Part shown: piece by piece, positions 25,643-33,742 of the stretch
Numbering within the stretch: the stretch's first letter is position 1
Layout of the letters: each line of letters opens with the position of its first letter
Assembly: GCA_045128735.1 (NCBI GenBank)
Contig: JBGVRT010000017.1
Location: 8,374 to 72,373, forward strand
Origin: RGIG8775 sp045128735
Lineage (GTDB): Bacteria; Bacillota; Clostridia; Oscillospirales; CAG-272
Reading direction: 5' to 3'
Length of the DNA: 64,000 bases
Notes under the pieces: generated by a model
Database searches by the model: none
What the model saw: the letters and a program-made list of their open reading frames with translations, nothing else
What the model was told of the DNA's origin: nothing
Made by a program: the position numbers and the translations under genes

Positions 25643-26593
25643 TCAAAATTGAAAGACCTTTTTTGCATTTTTTACACTTTTTTCAAATGTTTTTTCATCA
25701 AACGGCGCTTCAATCTCAATTTTTTGCACGTAATCCTTGGCAAAAAACCAAGTGCACTGTCTTTTGGCGTATCTTCGGGTCGCCATTTTCAAATCTTCAA
25801 TCGCCGCCTCAAGGCTCATTTCGCCGCGAAGATAGCCGAGAAATTCCTTGTAACCGATTGCCCCCGATGTGGTTTTGGATCGTTCGAAAACTCCCTCGCT
25901 CTCAAGGGCGCGCACCTCGTCAAGCAGACCTTCCTCCACCATCATATCCACGCGCTTGTTTATTCTATCGTAAAGCACCTGCCTATCGGGATAGAAAAGC
26001 CCCACGGCAAGCGGCTCGTATTTGCCGTCAAGAGAGCTGTTTTCCCTGTCAAGCTCGCTCTTTTTCCGTCCGCTTGTGCGGTATATTTCAAGGGCGCGGA
26101 TAACGCGCTTGGTGTTGTTCATATGGATAGCCGCCGCGCTTTCGGGGTCAACCTGCGCAAGCATAGAATGGAGCTTTTCCGCACCATCTCTCTCAAGCAA
26201 GGCGCAAAGCTCGGCGCGGTAGTCCTCGTCGCTGTCGGCAATTTCGGGCAGACCGCCGCGAAGAAGTGCATCAAGGTAAAGTCCCGTGCCTCCGCAGATT
26301 ATGGGCGTTTTGTCCCGCGAAATTATGTCATCTATAGATTTTTCCGCAAGCCGCGCGTAGTCGGCACAGGAGAAATTCTCCCACGGCTCAACAACATCTA
26401 TCATATGATGACGGACTCGGCTCATTTCTTCCTCGGTGGGCTTTGCCGTGCCGATATTCATACGCCTGTATATCTGCATCGAATCGCAGGAAACTATCTC
26501 GCCGCCGACTTCTTCGGCAATTGCAAGCGCAAGCGCAGACTTGCCGCTTGCCGTAGGACCTACGACTATGGGCAGTTTTATTCTGTTTGGCAA
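25643..26593 (-). CDS. miaA: tRNA dimethylallyltransferase
   Basis: The enzyme prenylates A37 of tRNAs reading UNN codons. The 316-residue protein has Walker A VGPTASGKSALA, SCDSMQIYRRMNIGTAKP, GGTGLYLDALL and the C-terminal RRYAKRQCTWF. The start is TTG at 26593, preceded by a perfect AGGAGGTGAT ribosome site; there is no closer ATG. It has its own promoter at 26624-26652. Confidence 0.95.
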   Translation of the reverse strand: MPNRIKLPIVVGPTASGKSALALAIAEEVGGEIVSCDSMQIYRRMNIGTAKPTEEEMSRVRHHMIDVVEPWENFSCADYARLAEKSIDDIISRDKTPIICGGTGLYLDALLRGGLPEIADSDEDYRAELCALLERDGAEKLHSMLAQVDPESAAAIHMNNTKRVIRALEIYRTSGRKKSELDRENSSLDGKYEPLAVGLFYPDRQVLYDRINKRVDMMVEEGLLDEVRALESEGVFERSKTTSGAIGYKEFLGYLRGEMSLEAAIEDLKMATRRYAKRQCTWFFAKDYVQKIEIEAPFDEKTFEKSVKNAKKVFQF

Positions 26594-26623
26594 GATATCA
26601 CCTCCTGTTTGTTTGCTGTATAA

Positions 26624-26652
26624 ATTGTATCACGATATTATATTTTTGTCAA
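26624..26652 (-). promoter_or_regulatory. Sigma-A promoter of miaA
   Basis: TTGACA (26652-26647), 17-bp spacer ending TGA, TACAAT (26629-26624) on the minus strand. Confidence 0.85.
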
Positions 26653-26654
26653 TA

Positions 26655-26679
26655 AAAACCCCCGAGAAAATCTCGGGGG
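26655..26679 (-). terminator. Terminator of the 26688 gene
   Basis: Stem CCCCCGAGA/TCTCGGGGG with a 3-nt loop, flanked by A and T runs; it ends just before the miaA promoter. Confidence 0.88.
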
Positions 26680-26687
26680 AAAAATCA

Positions 26688-27308
26688 TTAACCAAGAAAC
26701 ACGTTTTTCCAAATTTTATCAAAATCAGGAAGAAGCCCCGGCGTATGAGCCTGTGCGGCACCTGCGGTTGCCACAGTAGTATCCTGTACAAACTTCAAAA
26801 ACTCTTTTCTGCGTTTTAATTCTTCTTCACTTTCGGGGCGTGCCTTTCTTTGTTCCTGCTTTTGTTCTTTCTTTTCCTTCTGAATATCATCGTACATTTT
26901 CCGATAAGTATCCAGCATTTGATTCAGCGTTTCCTCGCGTTGAGCGAACACTTTACAAATTTCAGAAACTTGGTCATCGCTAAGCTGTGCTTCGGCATCT
27001 TCTCCGCGTGCGTCGTAAAGGGCTTCGCCAAGTCGATGAAGCGACGTAGTTGAAACCATTTCCGTCAACTGCTTCTGAAGCAAAACAATTTGGTTAAATA
27101 CTTCTTTTTCGCTTATTGTATCTTTTGTATTTGTATTTTCTGACATTTCTTTATCCTCCAAATATTCATTCGGCGGACACGCAAGGCATATTTTGTTTTC
27201 GTCTACGAAGCGTGCCCTGCCGTTTTTAACAAGCCCCTTCGCCCTTTTGGGGTAGGTCGCTCCATATTCATTTCCCTGCTCGTCAACTACAATAACGTTT
27301 TTTTCCAT
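26688..27308 (-). CDS. Uncharacterised protein with N-terminal VIVVDEQGNEYGATYPKRAKG motif
   Basis: The 206-residue protein starts at 27308, where GGGGAGA lies 6 nt upstream. The first 45 residues form a compact module (YPKRAKGLVKNGRARFVDENKICLACPP) that I have seen at the start of many Clostridia proteins of unknown function. The remainder is highly charged and helical (about residues 75-165), likely coiled coil, with a KKEQKQEQRK tract. There is no signal or membrane segment. The function is unknown. Confidence 0.65.
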   Translation of the reverse strand: MEKNVIVVDEQGNEYGATYPKRAKGLVKNGRARFVDENKICLACPPNEYLEDKEMSENTNTKDTISEKEVFNQIVLLQKQLTEMVSTTSLHRLGEALYDARGEDAEAQLSDDQVSEICKVFAQREETLNQMLDTYRKMYDDIQKEKKEQKQEQRKARPESEEELKRRKEFLKFVQDTTVATAGAAQAHTPGLLPDFDKIWKNVFLG

Positions 27309-27386
27309 GGGTGTCTCCCCCTTTGTATCAAGCAAATTTGTGAATTGCGTTTTTTGTTATGGGTGCCGTCCCCGATTCACAGCTTT

Positions 27387-27415
27387 ATTTTAGCATAAAA
27401 GGATTGATTTGTCAA
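27387..27415 (-). promoter_or_regulatory. Sigma-A promoter of the 26688 gene
   Basis: TTGACA (27415-27410), 17-bp spacer ending TGC, TAAAAT (27392-27387) on the minus strand. Confidence 0.82.
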
Positions 27416-27476
27416 CAATAACTTCTATATAATTTCTATTTCACCAATTGGCATTGTTGCACAATATAATCGGTAA

Positions 27477-27917
27477 TCATACCCTTTCAGGACCGTTTCC
27501 GTATTCCCTCTTCATTGCTTCAACAGAAACGACCCATTGTTTACCGAATTTACAAACGTCAACACCGTTTACAAGTTTCCCATAGGCAATTGCTTTGCGA
27601 AGTGTGCTTTCATTCAAGCCCCAAAGCTCCGTTGCGTCGCTGAAAGCCATAAGTCCGTCAAAGGGTGTATCCACCTGAACGCCATTTTCCCAAAGCTCAT
27701 CGCAGGAAAGGTCAAGATCATCGTTCCAAATGATACCATAGCCACCGACATCCACCGAAACACAAACAAACTCTGCTTGATTATCCTTTAATTCAGCAAA
27801 CAAAGGTATTTTTTCAAACAAGGGCTTTACATCATAAATCTTGGTAACCCCTTCCGAAAACTGAACACTCAATTTGTATTCGGGCAGAGCCGAAACATTT
27901 TTAATCTTGTGAAACAC
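27477..27917 (-). CDS. DUF2442-type protein with C-terminal helix-turn-helix-like region
   Basis: The 146-residue protein starts with a DUF2442-like module (KLSVQFSEGVTKIYDVKPLF, then GIIWNDDLDLSCDELWENG). A second part, about residues 92-140 (MAFSDATELWGLNESTLRKAI), resembles a small DNA-binding helix-turn-helix. It is 12 bp downstream of the DUF4160 gene, a pairing often seen and thought to resemble toxin-antitoxin modules. It would be the antitoxin or regulator; this is inference. Confidence 0.7.
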   Translation of the reverse strand: MFHKIKNVSALPEYKLSVQFSEGVTKIYDVKPLFEKIPLFAELKDNQAEFVCVSVDVGGYGIIWNDDLDLSCDELWENGVQVDTPFDGLMAFSDATELWGLNESTLRKAIAYGKLVNGVDVCKFGKQWVVSVEAMKREYGNGPERV

Positions 27918-27929
27918 TATACTGCCTCC

Positions 27930-28184
27930 TTATTCAAGCGGTGGAATCTTCTTAAACTCCTGCGTTTTCCATATTTCCAATAACGTTTCTTTGTGCATAG
28001 AAATCCACTCCTGCACCATACTCATTGCTTTGTTTGGTAAATGCCCCTCAAGAACCTCGCCCGTCATAAAATCAATTGCCGCAACATCTTCATTATAAAT
28101 GGCGTGAATATGCGGCGGATTGTGCTCGCTTTGTAAAAAATACATTCGAATAATGATTCCGTAAAATCTCGACAATACAGGCAT
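27930..28184 (-). CDS. DUF4160-family small protein
   Basis: The 84-residue protein starts MPVLSRFYGIIIRMY and contains EHNPPHIHAIYNE, the DUF4160 signature. I start at 28184 by family length; AAGAAGAA upstream is a weak ribosome site. It leads a two-gene unit with the DUF2442 protein behind a promoter whose spacer carries a short palindrome. A toxin role has been suggested for such pairs but is unproved here. Confidence 0.75.
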   Translation of the reverse strand: MPVLSRFYGIIIRMYFLQSEHNPPHIHAIYNEDVAAIDFMTGEVLEGHLPNKAMSMVQEWISMHKETLLEIWKTQEFKKIPPLE

Positions 28185-28217
28185 TGTTATTCTTCTTTTG
28201 ATTCTATCTCCAAACAC

Positions 28218-28246
28218 ATTATATCACGATACCGTGACTTTGTCAA
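28218..28246 (-). promoter_or_regulatory. Sigma-A promoter of the DUF4160/DUF2442 pair with internal palindrome
   Basis: TTGACA (28246-28241), 17-bp spacer, TATAAT (28223-28218) on the minus strand. The spacer contains TCACG-ATAC-CGTGA (28224-28237), directly against the -10. This is a good site for an autoregulator, as is common in small two-gene modules. Confidence 0.8.
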
Positions 28247-28265
28247 TGCTTTTCAAAAATTATTT

Positions 28266-29339
28266 TCACTCAATAAACATCGCGTCCCCGAAGCTGAAAA
28301 AGCGGTAACGCTCATCGACGGCGGTTTTATAGACTTCAAGCACCTTTTCGCGGTTATAGAACGCCGAAACCAGCATAAGCAAGGTGCTTTCGGGTAAGTG
28401 GAAATTGGTTATTATTGCGTCAACTGCCTTGAATTTATAGCCCGGGTAAATAAATATTCCCGTCTCTCCGCTCATCTCGCGAAGCCTTCCGTTTTCGTCG
28501 GCAACGCTTTCTACCGTTCGGCATGAGGTTGTTCCCACGCAGATAAGTCTGCCGCCTGCCGCCTTACGCTCGTTGATTGTTTTCGCGCTCTCCTCGGATA
28601 TTGAGAAATATTCGGTGTGCATAACGTGGTCGCTTATACTGTCCGCCTTTACGGGACGGAAAGTGCCGAGCCCCACGTGGAGCATTACGGGCACGATTTT
28701 TACGCCCTTTGCCTCGATTTTAGCCATAAGCTCCTTTGTAAAGTGAAGCCCTGCTGTGGGGGCGGCGGCTGAGCCGTTTTTATCGGCGTAAACCGTCTGG
28801 TAGCGGTCTTTGTCCTCAAGCCTCTCGGTTATATAAGGGGGTAGCGGCATAAGACCTATTTCGTGGAGAATGTTATAGATATTCTCATATTTTTCGCGGT
28901 CATACTCGAATTTTATTAAGCGGTTGCCCTCCTCGATTATGTCGGTTATCTCGCCCTTGAGCATACCGTCACCGAAAACAAGACGGCTGCCTATTTTAGC
29001 GCGCTTTCCCGGCTTAACGAGAGTTTCCCAAACGTCAAGCGAATGCGAACGTAAAAGCAAGAGTTCGATTTTGGCGTCCTCTCTGCCCTCAACGTGACCG
29101 TAAAGCCTTGCGGGGATAACCTTTGAGTTGTTGACCACAAGGGTATCGCCCTCGCGGAGCATATCGAGTATATCGTAAAAATGCTTATGCTCAATATTTC
29201 CCGTAGCGCGGTTAACGCACAAAAGGCGCGAGTGGTCGCGCGGCTCTATGGGTGTCTGGGCAATAAGCTCCTCGGGCAGGTCATAAAAGAAGTCCGAGGT
29301 CATAAGGTTTGTCTCGGGCTTTTGATTAACTATCGGCAT
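28266..29339 (-). CDS. queA: S-adenosylmethionine:tRNA ribosyltransferase-isomerase
   Basis: QueA transfers the ribosyl part of SAM to preQ1-tRNA, making epoxyqueuosine. The 357-residue protein has MTSDFFYDLPEELIAQTPIEPRDHSRLL, the VNNSKVIPARLYG segment, APTAGLHFT, MLHVGLGTFRPVK and VGTTSCRTVES. The start at 29339 has GGAG 5 nt upstream and adds 12 residues before the usual family start. It has its own promoter. tgt is not adjacent. Confidence 0.96.
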   Translation of the reverse strand: MPIVNQKPETNLMTSDFFYDLPEELIAQTPIEPRDHSRLLCVNRATGNIEHKHFYDILDMLREGDTLVVNNSKVIPARLYGHVEGREDAKIELLLLRSHSLDVWETLVKPGKRAKIGSRLVFGDGMLKGEITDIIEEGNRLIKFEYDREKYENIYNILHEIGLMPLPPYITERLEDKDRYQTVYADKNGSAAAPTAGLHFTKELMAKIEAKGVKIVPVMLHVGLGTFRPVKADSISDHVMHTEYFSISEESAKTINERKAAGGRLICVGTTSCRTVESVADENGRLREMSGETGIFIYPGYKFKAVDAIITNFHLPESTLLMLVSAFYNREKVLEVYKTAVDERYRFFSFGDAMFIE

Positions 29340-29406
29340 AAAAACTCCTTAATTTCCTTTCGGGTTGCCGTCCTTCGGCATATAATAACAATAGGTTTAC
29401 TTAACC

Positions 29407-29435
29407 ATTATATATCAAATCGAGCTTTTTTTCAA
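29407..29435 (-). promoter_or_regulatory. Sigma-A promoter of queA
   Basis: TTGAAA (29435-29430), 17-bp spacer, TATAAT (29412-29407) on the minus strand. The 5' leader has a small hairpin, GCCGAAGGACGGC. Confidence 0.75.
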
Positions 29436-29473
29436 GTCTTTTAGCAAATTTATTGACATTTGAGGTGATTTTT

Positions 29474-30355
29474 ATGAGCAAAAACAAAAAAGAGCTGTTT
29501 TCGGGGGCGGCTACGGCGATAATCACACCCTTTTCGGCTGACGGAATAGATTACAAGGCGCTTGAGGGGCTTATTGAATTTCAGCTTGACGGCGGAATTC
29601 GCGCCATTGTGGTGGCAGGAACGACAGGCGAAGCGCCTACGTTGTCCTACCGCGAGCTTGACGAGCTTTTCGACTTTTCGGTTAAAACGGCAAATGGGCG
29701 TGCAAAAATAATTGCCGGTTGCGGAGGAAACGACACCTCCCGTGCCGTTAAAATGGCAAAAATGGCACAGAAACGCGGTTGTGACGGCGTTTTATCGGTG
29801 ACTCCGTACTACAACAAGCCAACCGAACGCGGCACAGCCGAACATTTTTTGAAGATAGCCGAGGTGGGGCTGCCCACAATTCTCTACAACGTGCCCTCGC
29901 GCACAGGGTCAAGCATCAGCCTTGGCGCCTACGGTGAGCTTGCAAAACATGAAAACATAGTGGGAGTAAAGGAGGCATCGGGAAATATTGGAACAGTTGC
30001 CGATATTCTCTGCGAATTTGCCGACGACCTTGACGTGTACGCGGGCAACGACGATATGACTGTTCCCACTATGGCGCTTGGCGGCAAGGGCTGTATTTCG
30101 GTGCTTTCCAATCTTTTGCCCCTTGAGGTAAGTGAGCTTTGCAGGCTTTGCCTTGAAGGAAATTTTGCCGCGGCAGGTGAGCTTCAACTAAATCTTATTC
30201 CCATTATCCGCGCGCTTTTCAAGGAGACCAACCCCATACCGATAAAATACGCCCTTTCGCGCTTGGGATTTTGCGAGGAGCGTTACCGCCTTCCGCTTTG
30301 TCCTCCCACAGACAGCACCGCAACACTTATTGATATGATACTCGGTACGCTGTAA
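29474..30355 (+). CDS. dapA: 4-hydroxy-tetrahydrodipicolinate synthase
   Basis: DapA condenses pyruvate with aspartate semialdehyde in lysine/diaminopimelate synthesis. The 293-residue protein has GATAAIITPF, the GTTGEAPTLS motif, TPYYNKPTERG with the catalytic Tyr, YNVPSRTG, and the Schiff-base Lys in IVGVKEASG. Start: AGGTGA 5 nt before ATG at 29474. It is divergent from queA. Other dap genes are not nearby. Confidence 0.94.
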   Translation: MSKNKKELFSGAATAIITPFSADGIDYKALEGLIEFQLDGGIRAIVVAGTTGEAPTLSYRELDELFDFSVKTANGRAKIIAGCGGNDTSRAVKMAKMAQKRGCDGVLSVTPYYNKPTERGTAEHFLKIAEVGLPTILYNVPSRTGSSISLGAYGELAKHENIVGVKEASGNIGTVADILCEFADDLDVYAGNDDMTVPTMALGGKGCISVLSNLLPLEVSELCRLCLEGNFAAAGELQLNLIPIIRALFKETNPIPIKYALSRLGFCEERYRLPLCPPTDSTATLIDMILGTL

Positions 30356-30439
30356 AGTGGAGGGGGGATGAGAAACAGGTGGCTTTTGTAAAAAGGCAGG
30401 ACCGCATCTGCGACATCTGCGACAGTCGCCATTTTTTAC

Positions 30440-30468
30440 TTGACAGGGCTGAAAATTTGTGGTATGAT
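30440..30468 (+). promoter_or_regulatory. Sigma-A promoter of the MFS gene
   Basis: TTGACA (30440-30445), 17-bp spacer ending TGG, TATGAT (30463-30468). Confidence 0.82.
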
Positions 30469-30504
30469 TATCTCAACGTTTTATTTTCAGCAAAGGACTC
30501 TGTT

Positions 30505-31788
30505 ATGACTAAAAATTACAAGCGCGTTAAGCTTGCCTGCTACGCAAGCAACGTCACTATGTCTATCGTGGGCAATCTCTCGCCCCTGCTCTTTCTCACC
30601 TTCCACACCATGTACGGCATATCCTACACCGCACTTGGTGCGTTGGTGCTTATCAACTTTGTAACACAGCTCGGAATTGACCTTGTGTTCTCGTTTTTCT
30701 CGCACAAATTCAACATTCCTCTGGCGGTCAAAAGTGCGCCTGTTCTCGGCATTGTAGGTCTTGTGCTCTTTGCCGTCTGCCCTATGCTCTTTCCGCAATG
30801 CGCCTATCTCGGAATCGTGATAGGAACTGTGATTTTCTCGGCGGCAAGCGGTTTTAACGAGGTGCTTATCAGCCCCGTTATTGCGGCTATTCCCTGTGAA
30901 AATCCCGACCACGAAATGAGCAAGCTCCACTCGATATACGCTTGGGGCGTTGTGTTTGTGGTTGCCGTCAGCACAGCATTTTTACTTGTTTTCGAAAACG
31001 ATAATTGGCAATGGCTTGCCCTTTTGTTCGCGCTTGTTCCGCTTTTGGCGTCGGTACTCTTTTTCGGTGCGGAGCTTCCCCCTCTCAAAACTGAGGAAAA
31101 AACCTCGGGAGCCTTGGAATTTCTCAAAAGCAGAGGCTTATGGATTTGCGTTTTCGGCATATTCCTCGGCGGTGCGGCAGAATGCACAATGGCTCAATGG
31201 TGCTCGGGCTATCTTGAAAACGCCCTGCAGATTCCCAAGGTATGGGGCGACATTTTCGGAGTTGCTCTTTTTGCGGTAATGCTCGGACTTGGGCGCACGC
31301 TTTACGCCAAATACGGAAAGAATATAAGCAAGGTGCTTTTCTTCAGCGCTATAGGCTCAACCATCTGCTACTTCACGGCGGCAGTTTCAAATATTGCGGT
31401 AATCGGTCTTTTCGCCTGCGCGTTTACGGGATTCTGCACGGCGATGATGTGGCCGGGAAGTCTTATTGCGGTTGCCGAGAGATTCCCTCGCGGCGGCGTG
31501 ATTATGTATGCGCTTATGGCGGCGGGCGGCGACCTTGGCGCATCTGTCGGTCCTCAGCTTGTGGGCGTTATAACCGACGTTATACGCGAAAACGAAGCAA
31601 CCGCAAAGCTTGCTTTTGATATGGGCTTAACACCCGACCGCCTTGGAATGAAGGTGGGGATACTTATAGGAATGCTCTTCTCTCTTATCGCGATCTTCGT
31701 CTTTTTCTCGGTAATGAGAAACCAGAGAAAATTCACCGAAAAGGCTTTAAGCTACGCGCTTTGCCATAAAATTCCGCAAAGTTGTTGA
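30505..31788 (+). CDS. Major facilitator superfamily transporter
   Basis: The 427-residue protein has about 12 membrane segments. It resembles sugar/fucose-permease-like MFS members (LSPLLFLTFHTMYGISYTALG, then an internal loop ELPPLKTEEKTSG). The start at 30505 has AAAGGA 8 nt upstream and lies behind a strong promoter; the frame runs further upstream through that promoter. The substrate is unknown. Confidence 0.88.
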   Translation: MTKNYKRVKLACYASNVTMSIVGNLSPLLFLTFHTMYGISYTALGALVLINFVTQLGIDLVFSFFSHKFNIPLAVKSAPVLGIVGLVLFAVCPMLFPQCAYLGIVIGTVIFSAASGFNEVLISPVIAAIPCENPDHEMSKLHSIYAWGVVFVVAVSTAFLLVFENDNWQWLALLFALVPLLASVLFFGAELPPLKTEEKTSGALEFLKSRGLWICVFGIFLGGAAECTMAQWCSGYLENALQIPKVWGDIFGVALFAVMLGLGRTLYAKYGKNISKVLFFSAIGSTICYFTAAVSNIAVIGLFACAFTGFCTAMMWPGSLIAVAERFPRGGVIMYALMAAGGDLGASVGPQLVGVITDVIRENEATAKLAFDMGLTPDRLGMKVGILIGMLFSLIAIFVFFSVMRNQRKFTEKALSYALCHKIPQSC

Positions 31789-31813
31789 CTTTTCAACAAC
31801 TTTGTGATATAAT
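31779..31813 (+). promoter_or_regulatory. Sigma-A promoter overlapped by a perfect palindrome (acyl-CoA ligase gene)
   Basis: TTGACT (31785-31790), 17-bp spacer ending TGA, TATAAT (31808-31813). The -35 lies inside AAAGTTGTTGA-CTT-TTCAACAACTTT (31779-31803), an 11-12-bp-arm palindrome. It overlaps the MFS stop codon. It could be an operator or a hairpin ending the MFS transcript, although it lacks a U-tract. Confidence 0.75.
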
Positions 31814-31896
31814 GATTGCATATTGAAAAAATCCTAACACGAAAAGCGGCGCGGCATTTTCTCCGAGCCGATACAGAAATATGAAAGGATATCACG

Positions 31897-33585
31897 ATGA
31901 AAAAACAAGTACTTCACGAAAAAAATGAATTTGAAAATGTACGTTCGCTTATAGAATTTGCAGGCGAACACTACGGTGACAGAAACGCGTATTCCTATAG
32001 AATAAAGGCTTCCGATAAGGACGTCATAAAAGTAAGCTTTGCAAAGCTTCGTGATGACGTGCGTGCACTTACCGCAGAGCTTATTTCAATGGGTGTCGCA
32101 GGCAAGCATTGTGTTGTTATCGGAAAGATGTCCTACGATTGGGCACTTACCTACTTCTCTGTTCTCTGTGCGGGCGGCGTTATAGTTCCCCTTGACAGAG
32201 ATTGGGCTGCCGAGGATCTTGCCGATACCGCAACAAAAGCTAATGTCGCGTTCCTTTTCTGCGAAGAAGCCCTTAAGGAAAAGGCTGACGTTGTAGCCGA
32301 AACATCAAAGCTTGCAACCTCTGTAATCTACCTTAACTCTTCTGCCGAAGAAAACACGCTTGGTAAACTTATCGCTTCGGGTAAGGAGAAATTCGCAACC
32401 AACCCCGAAATATACTTCAATCAGCCCATCGACAATATGGGACTTTCACTCCTCGTGTTCACATCGGGCACAACGGGCAAGGGCAAGGGCGTTATGCTCA
32501 GCCAGAACGCTATTCTCCGCGATATGTCGGAAATCACGCCTTATATGGACTTCGCCCCAAAGACGGTTGGCGTGCTTCCCCCTCACCACACCTACGGCTC
32601 TACCGTTATGCTTATCGGTCACGCTCAGATAGGAAGTGAAATCTACCTTTCCTCGGGTATCCGCTACGTTCAGCGCGAGCTTAAGGAGCAGTGTCCCGGT
32701 CATATGGTTCTCGTTCCCCTTTATCTTGAGACATTCTACCGCAAGATATGGGCCAACATCAAGGAAAAGGGCAAGGAAAAGCTTGTTTCCAATATGATAA
32801 AGCTCTGCAACACCCTTAAGATTGGCAGAGGAATCCGCAAAAAGCTGTTCAAGGATATCCACGCGGCGTTTGGCGGCGAGGTGAAGATGATAATCACAGG
32901 CGGTGCACCCGTAAATCCCGACATTCTTCATTTCTTCCAGTCTATCGGCATTTCAGTGCTTAACGGCTACGGCATTACAGAGTGCGCTCCCCTTATTGCG
33001 GTAAACCGCAGTAACAACGTGGTTGAGGGCAGCGTTGGTAACGTAATCGATATGGACGAGGTTAAGATCGACGATCCCAACGAGGACGGTGAGGGCGAAA
33101 TCCTTGTAAAGGGTCCCAACGTTATGATAGGATACTACAACGACGAAGCGGCTACAGAGGCGGCATTCAAGGACGGCTTCTTCAGAACGGGTGACTACGG
33201 TAAGATTGAGAACGGCGTTCTCTTTATCACGGGACGAAAGAAGAATCTTATCATTCTTTCCAACGGCAAGAACGTTTACCCCGAGGAAATTGAAAACGAG
33301 CTTGTAGCAACTCCCGGTATTCTTGATATTATCGTGTACGAGGGACAGAGCAAGCGCGGTATGACCTACAACGCAATAGTTGCCGAGGTTTATCCCGATA
33401 AGGAATATTGCGAAAAGAACGGAATTACCGACGTATACGCACATCTCAAGCCCTACATCGACGAGTACAACAAGAACGCTGTTGCTTACAAGAAGATAGG
33501 CATTCTCAAGGTGCGTGAGGAAGAGTTCCCCAAGAACACCCTCCGCAAGATAATGAGATTCAAGCTTGATATGACTATTGATTAA
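31897..33585 (+). CDS. AMP-forming acyl-CoA synthetase (long-chain fatty acid ligase type)
   Basis: The 562-residue adenylating enzyme shows the P-loop LLVFTSGTTGKGKGVMLS, NGYGITECAPLIAV, the GDYGKIENGVLFITGRKKN hinge and the C-terminal Lys in PKNTLRKIMRF. It likely activates fatty acids as acyl-CoA for lipid synthesis or uptake; chain length cannot be assigned. The start has AAAGGA 9 nt upstream. It is transcribed alone. Confidence 0.92.
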   Translation: MKKQVLHEKNEFENVRSLIEFAGEHYGDRNAYSYRIKASDKDVIKVSFAKLRDDVRALTAELISMGVAGKHCVVIGKMSYDWALTYFSVLCAGGVIVPLDRDWAAEDLADTATKANVAFLFCEEALKEKADVVAETSKLATSVIYLNSSAEENTLGKLIASGKEKFATNPEIYFNQPIDNMGLSLLVFTSGTTGKGKGVMLSQNAILRDMSEITPYMDFAPKTVGVLPPHHTYGSTVMLIGHAQIGSEIYLSSGIRYVQRELKEQCPGHMVLVPLYLETFYRKIWANIKEKGKEKLVSNMIKLCNTLKIGRGIRKKLFKDIHAAFGGEVKMIITGGAPVNPDILHFFQSIGISVLNGYGITECAPLIAVNRSNNVVEGSVGNVIDMDEVKIDDPNEDGEGEILVKGPNVMIGYYNDEAATEAAFKDGFFRTGDYGKIENGVLFITGRKKNLIILSNGKNVYPEEIENELVATPGILDIIVYEGQSKRGMTYNAIVAEVYPDKEYCEKNGITDVYAHLKPYIDEYNKNAVAYKKIGILKVREEEFPKNTLRKIMRFKLDMTID

Positions 33586-33595
33586 AAAATAAAAT

Positions 33596-33737
33596 GGGGC
33601 TGTCTCAAATTGATTTTTTTTTGAAATTCTATTGTGATAATTAAACAAAAAACACTTGCGAACCCCCATCGGTAAGCAAGTGTTTTTGTATAGGTTGTCA
33701 ATTAAATGGAAATCATTCCCAAACTTGAGACAGCCCC
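33596..33737. terminator. Nested inverted-repeat element between convergent genes
   Basis: Outer arms GGGGCTGTCTCAA (33596-33608) and TTGAGACAGCCCC (33725-33737) enclose a second perfect hairpin, AAAAACACTTGC/GCAAGTGTTTTT (33648-33659 and 33676-33687). T-runs follow either stem, so it can terminate both convergent genes. At 142 bp it also looks like a small inserted repeat. Confidence 0.65.
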
Positions 33738-33742
33738 TTTAT

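Noticed and set aside
29340..29406. Possible preQ1 riboswitch before queA
   Set aside because: There is a small hairpin and an AAATTAAGGAG end, but no conserved preQ1 loop sequence.
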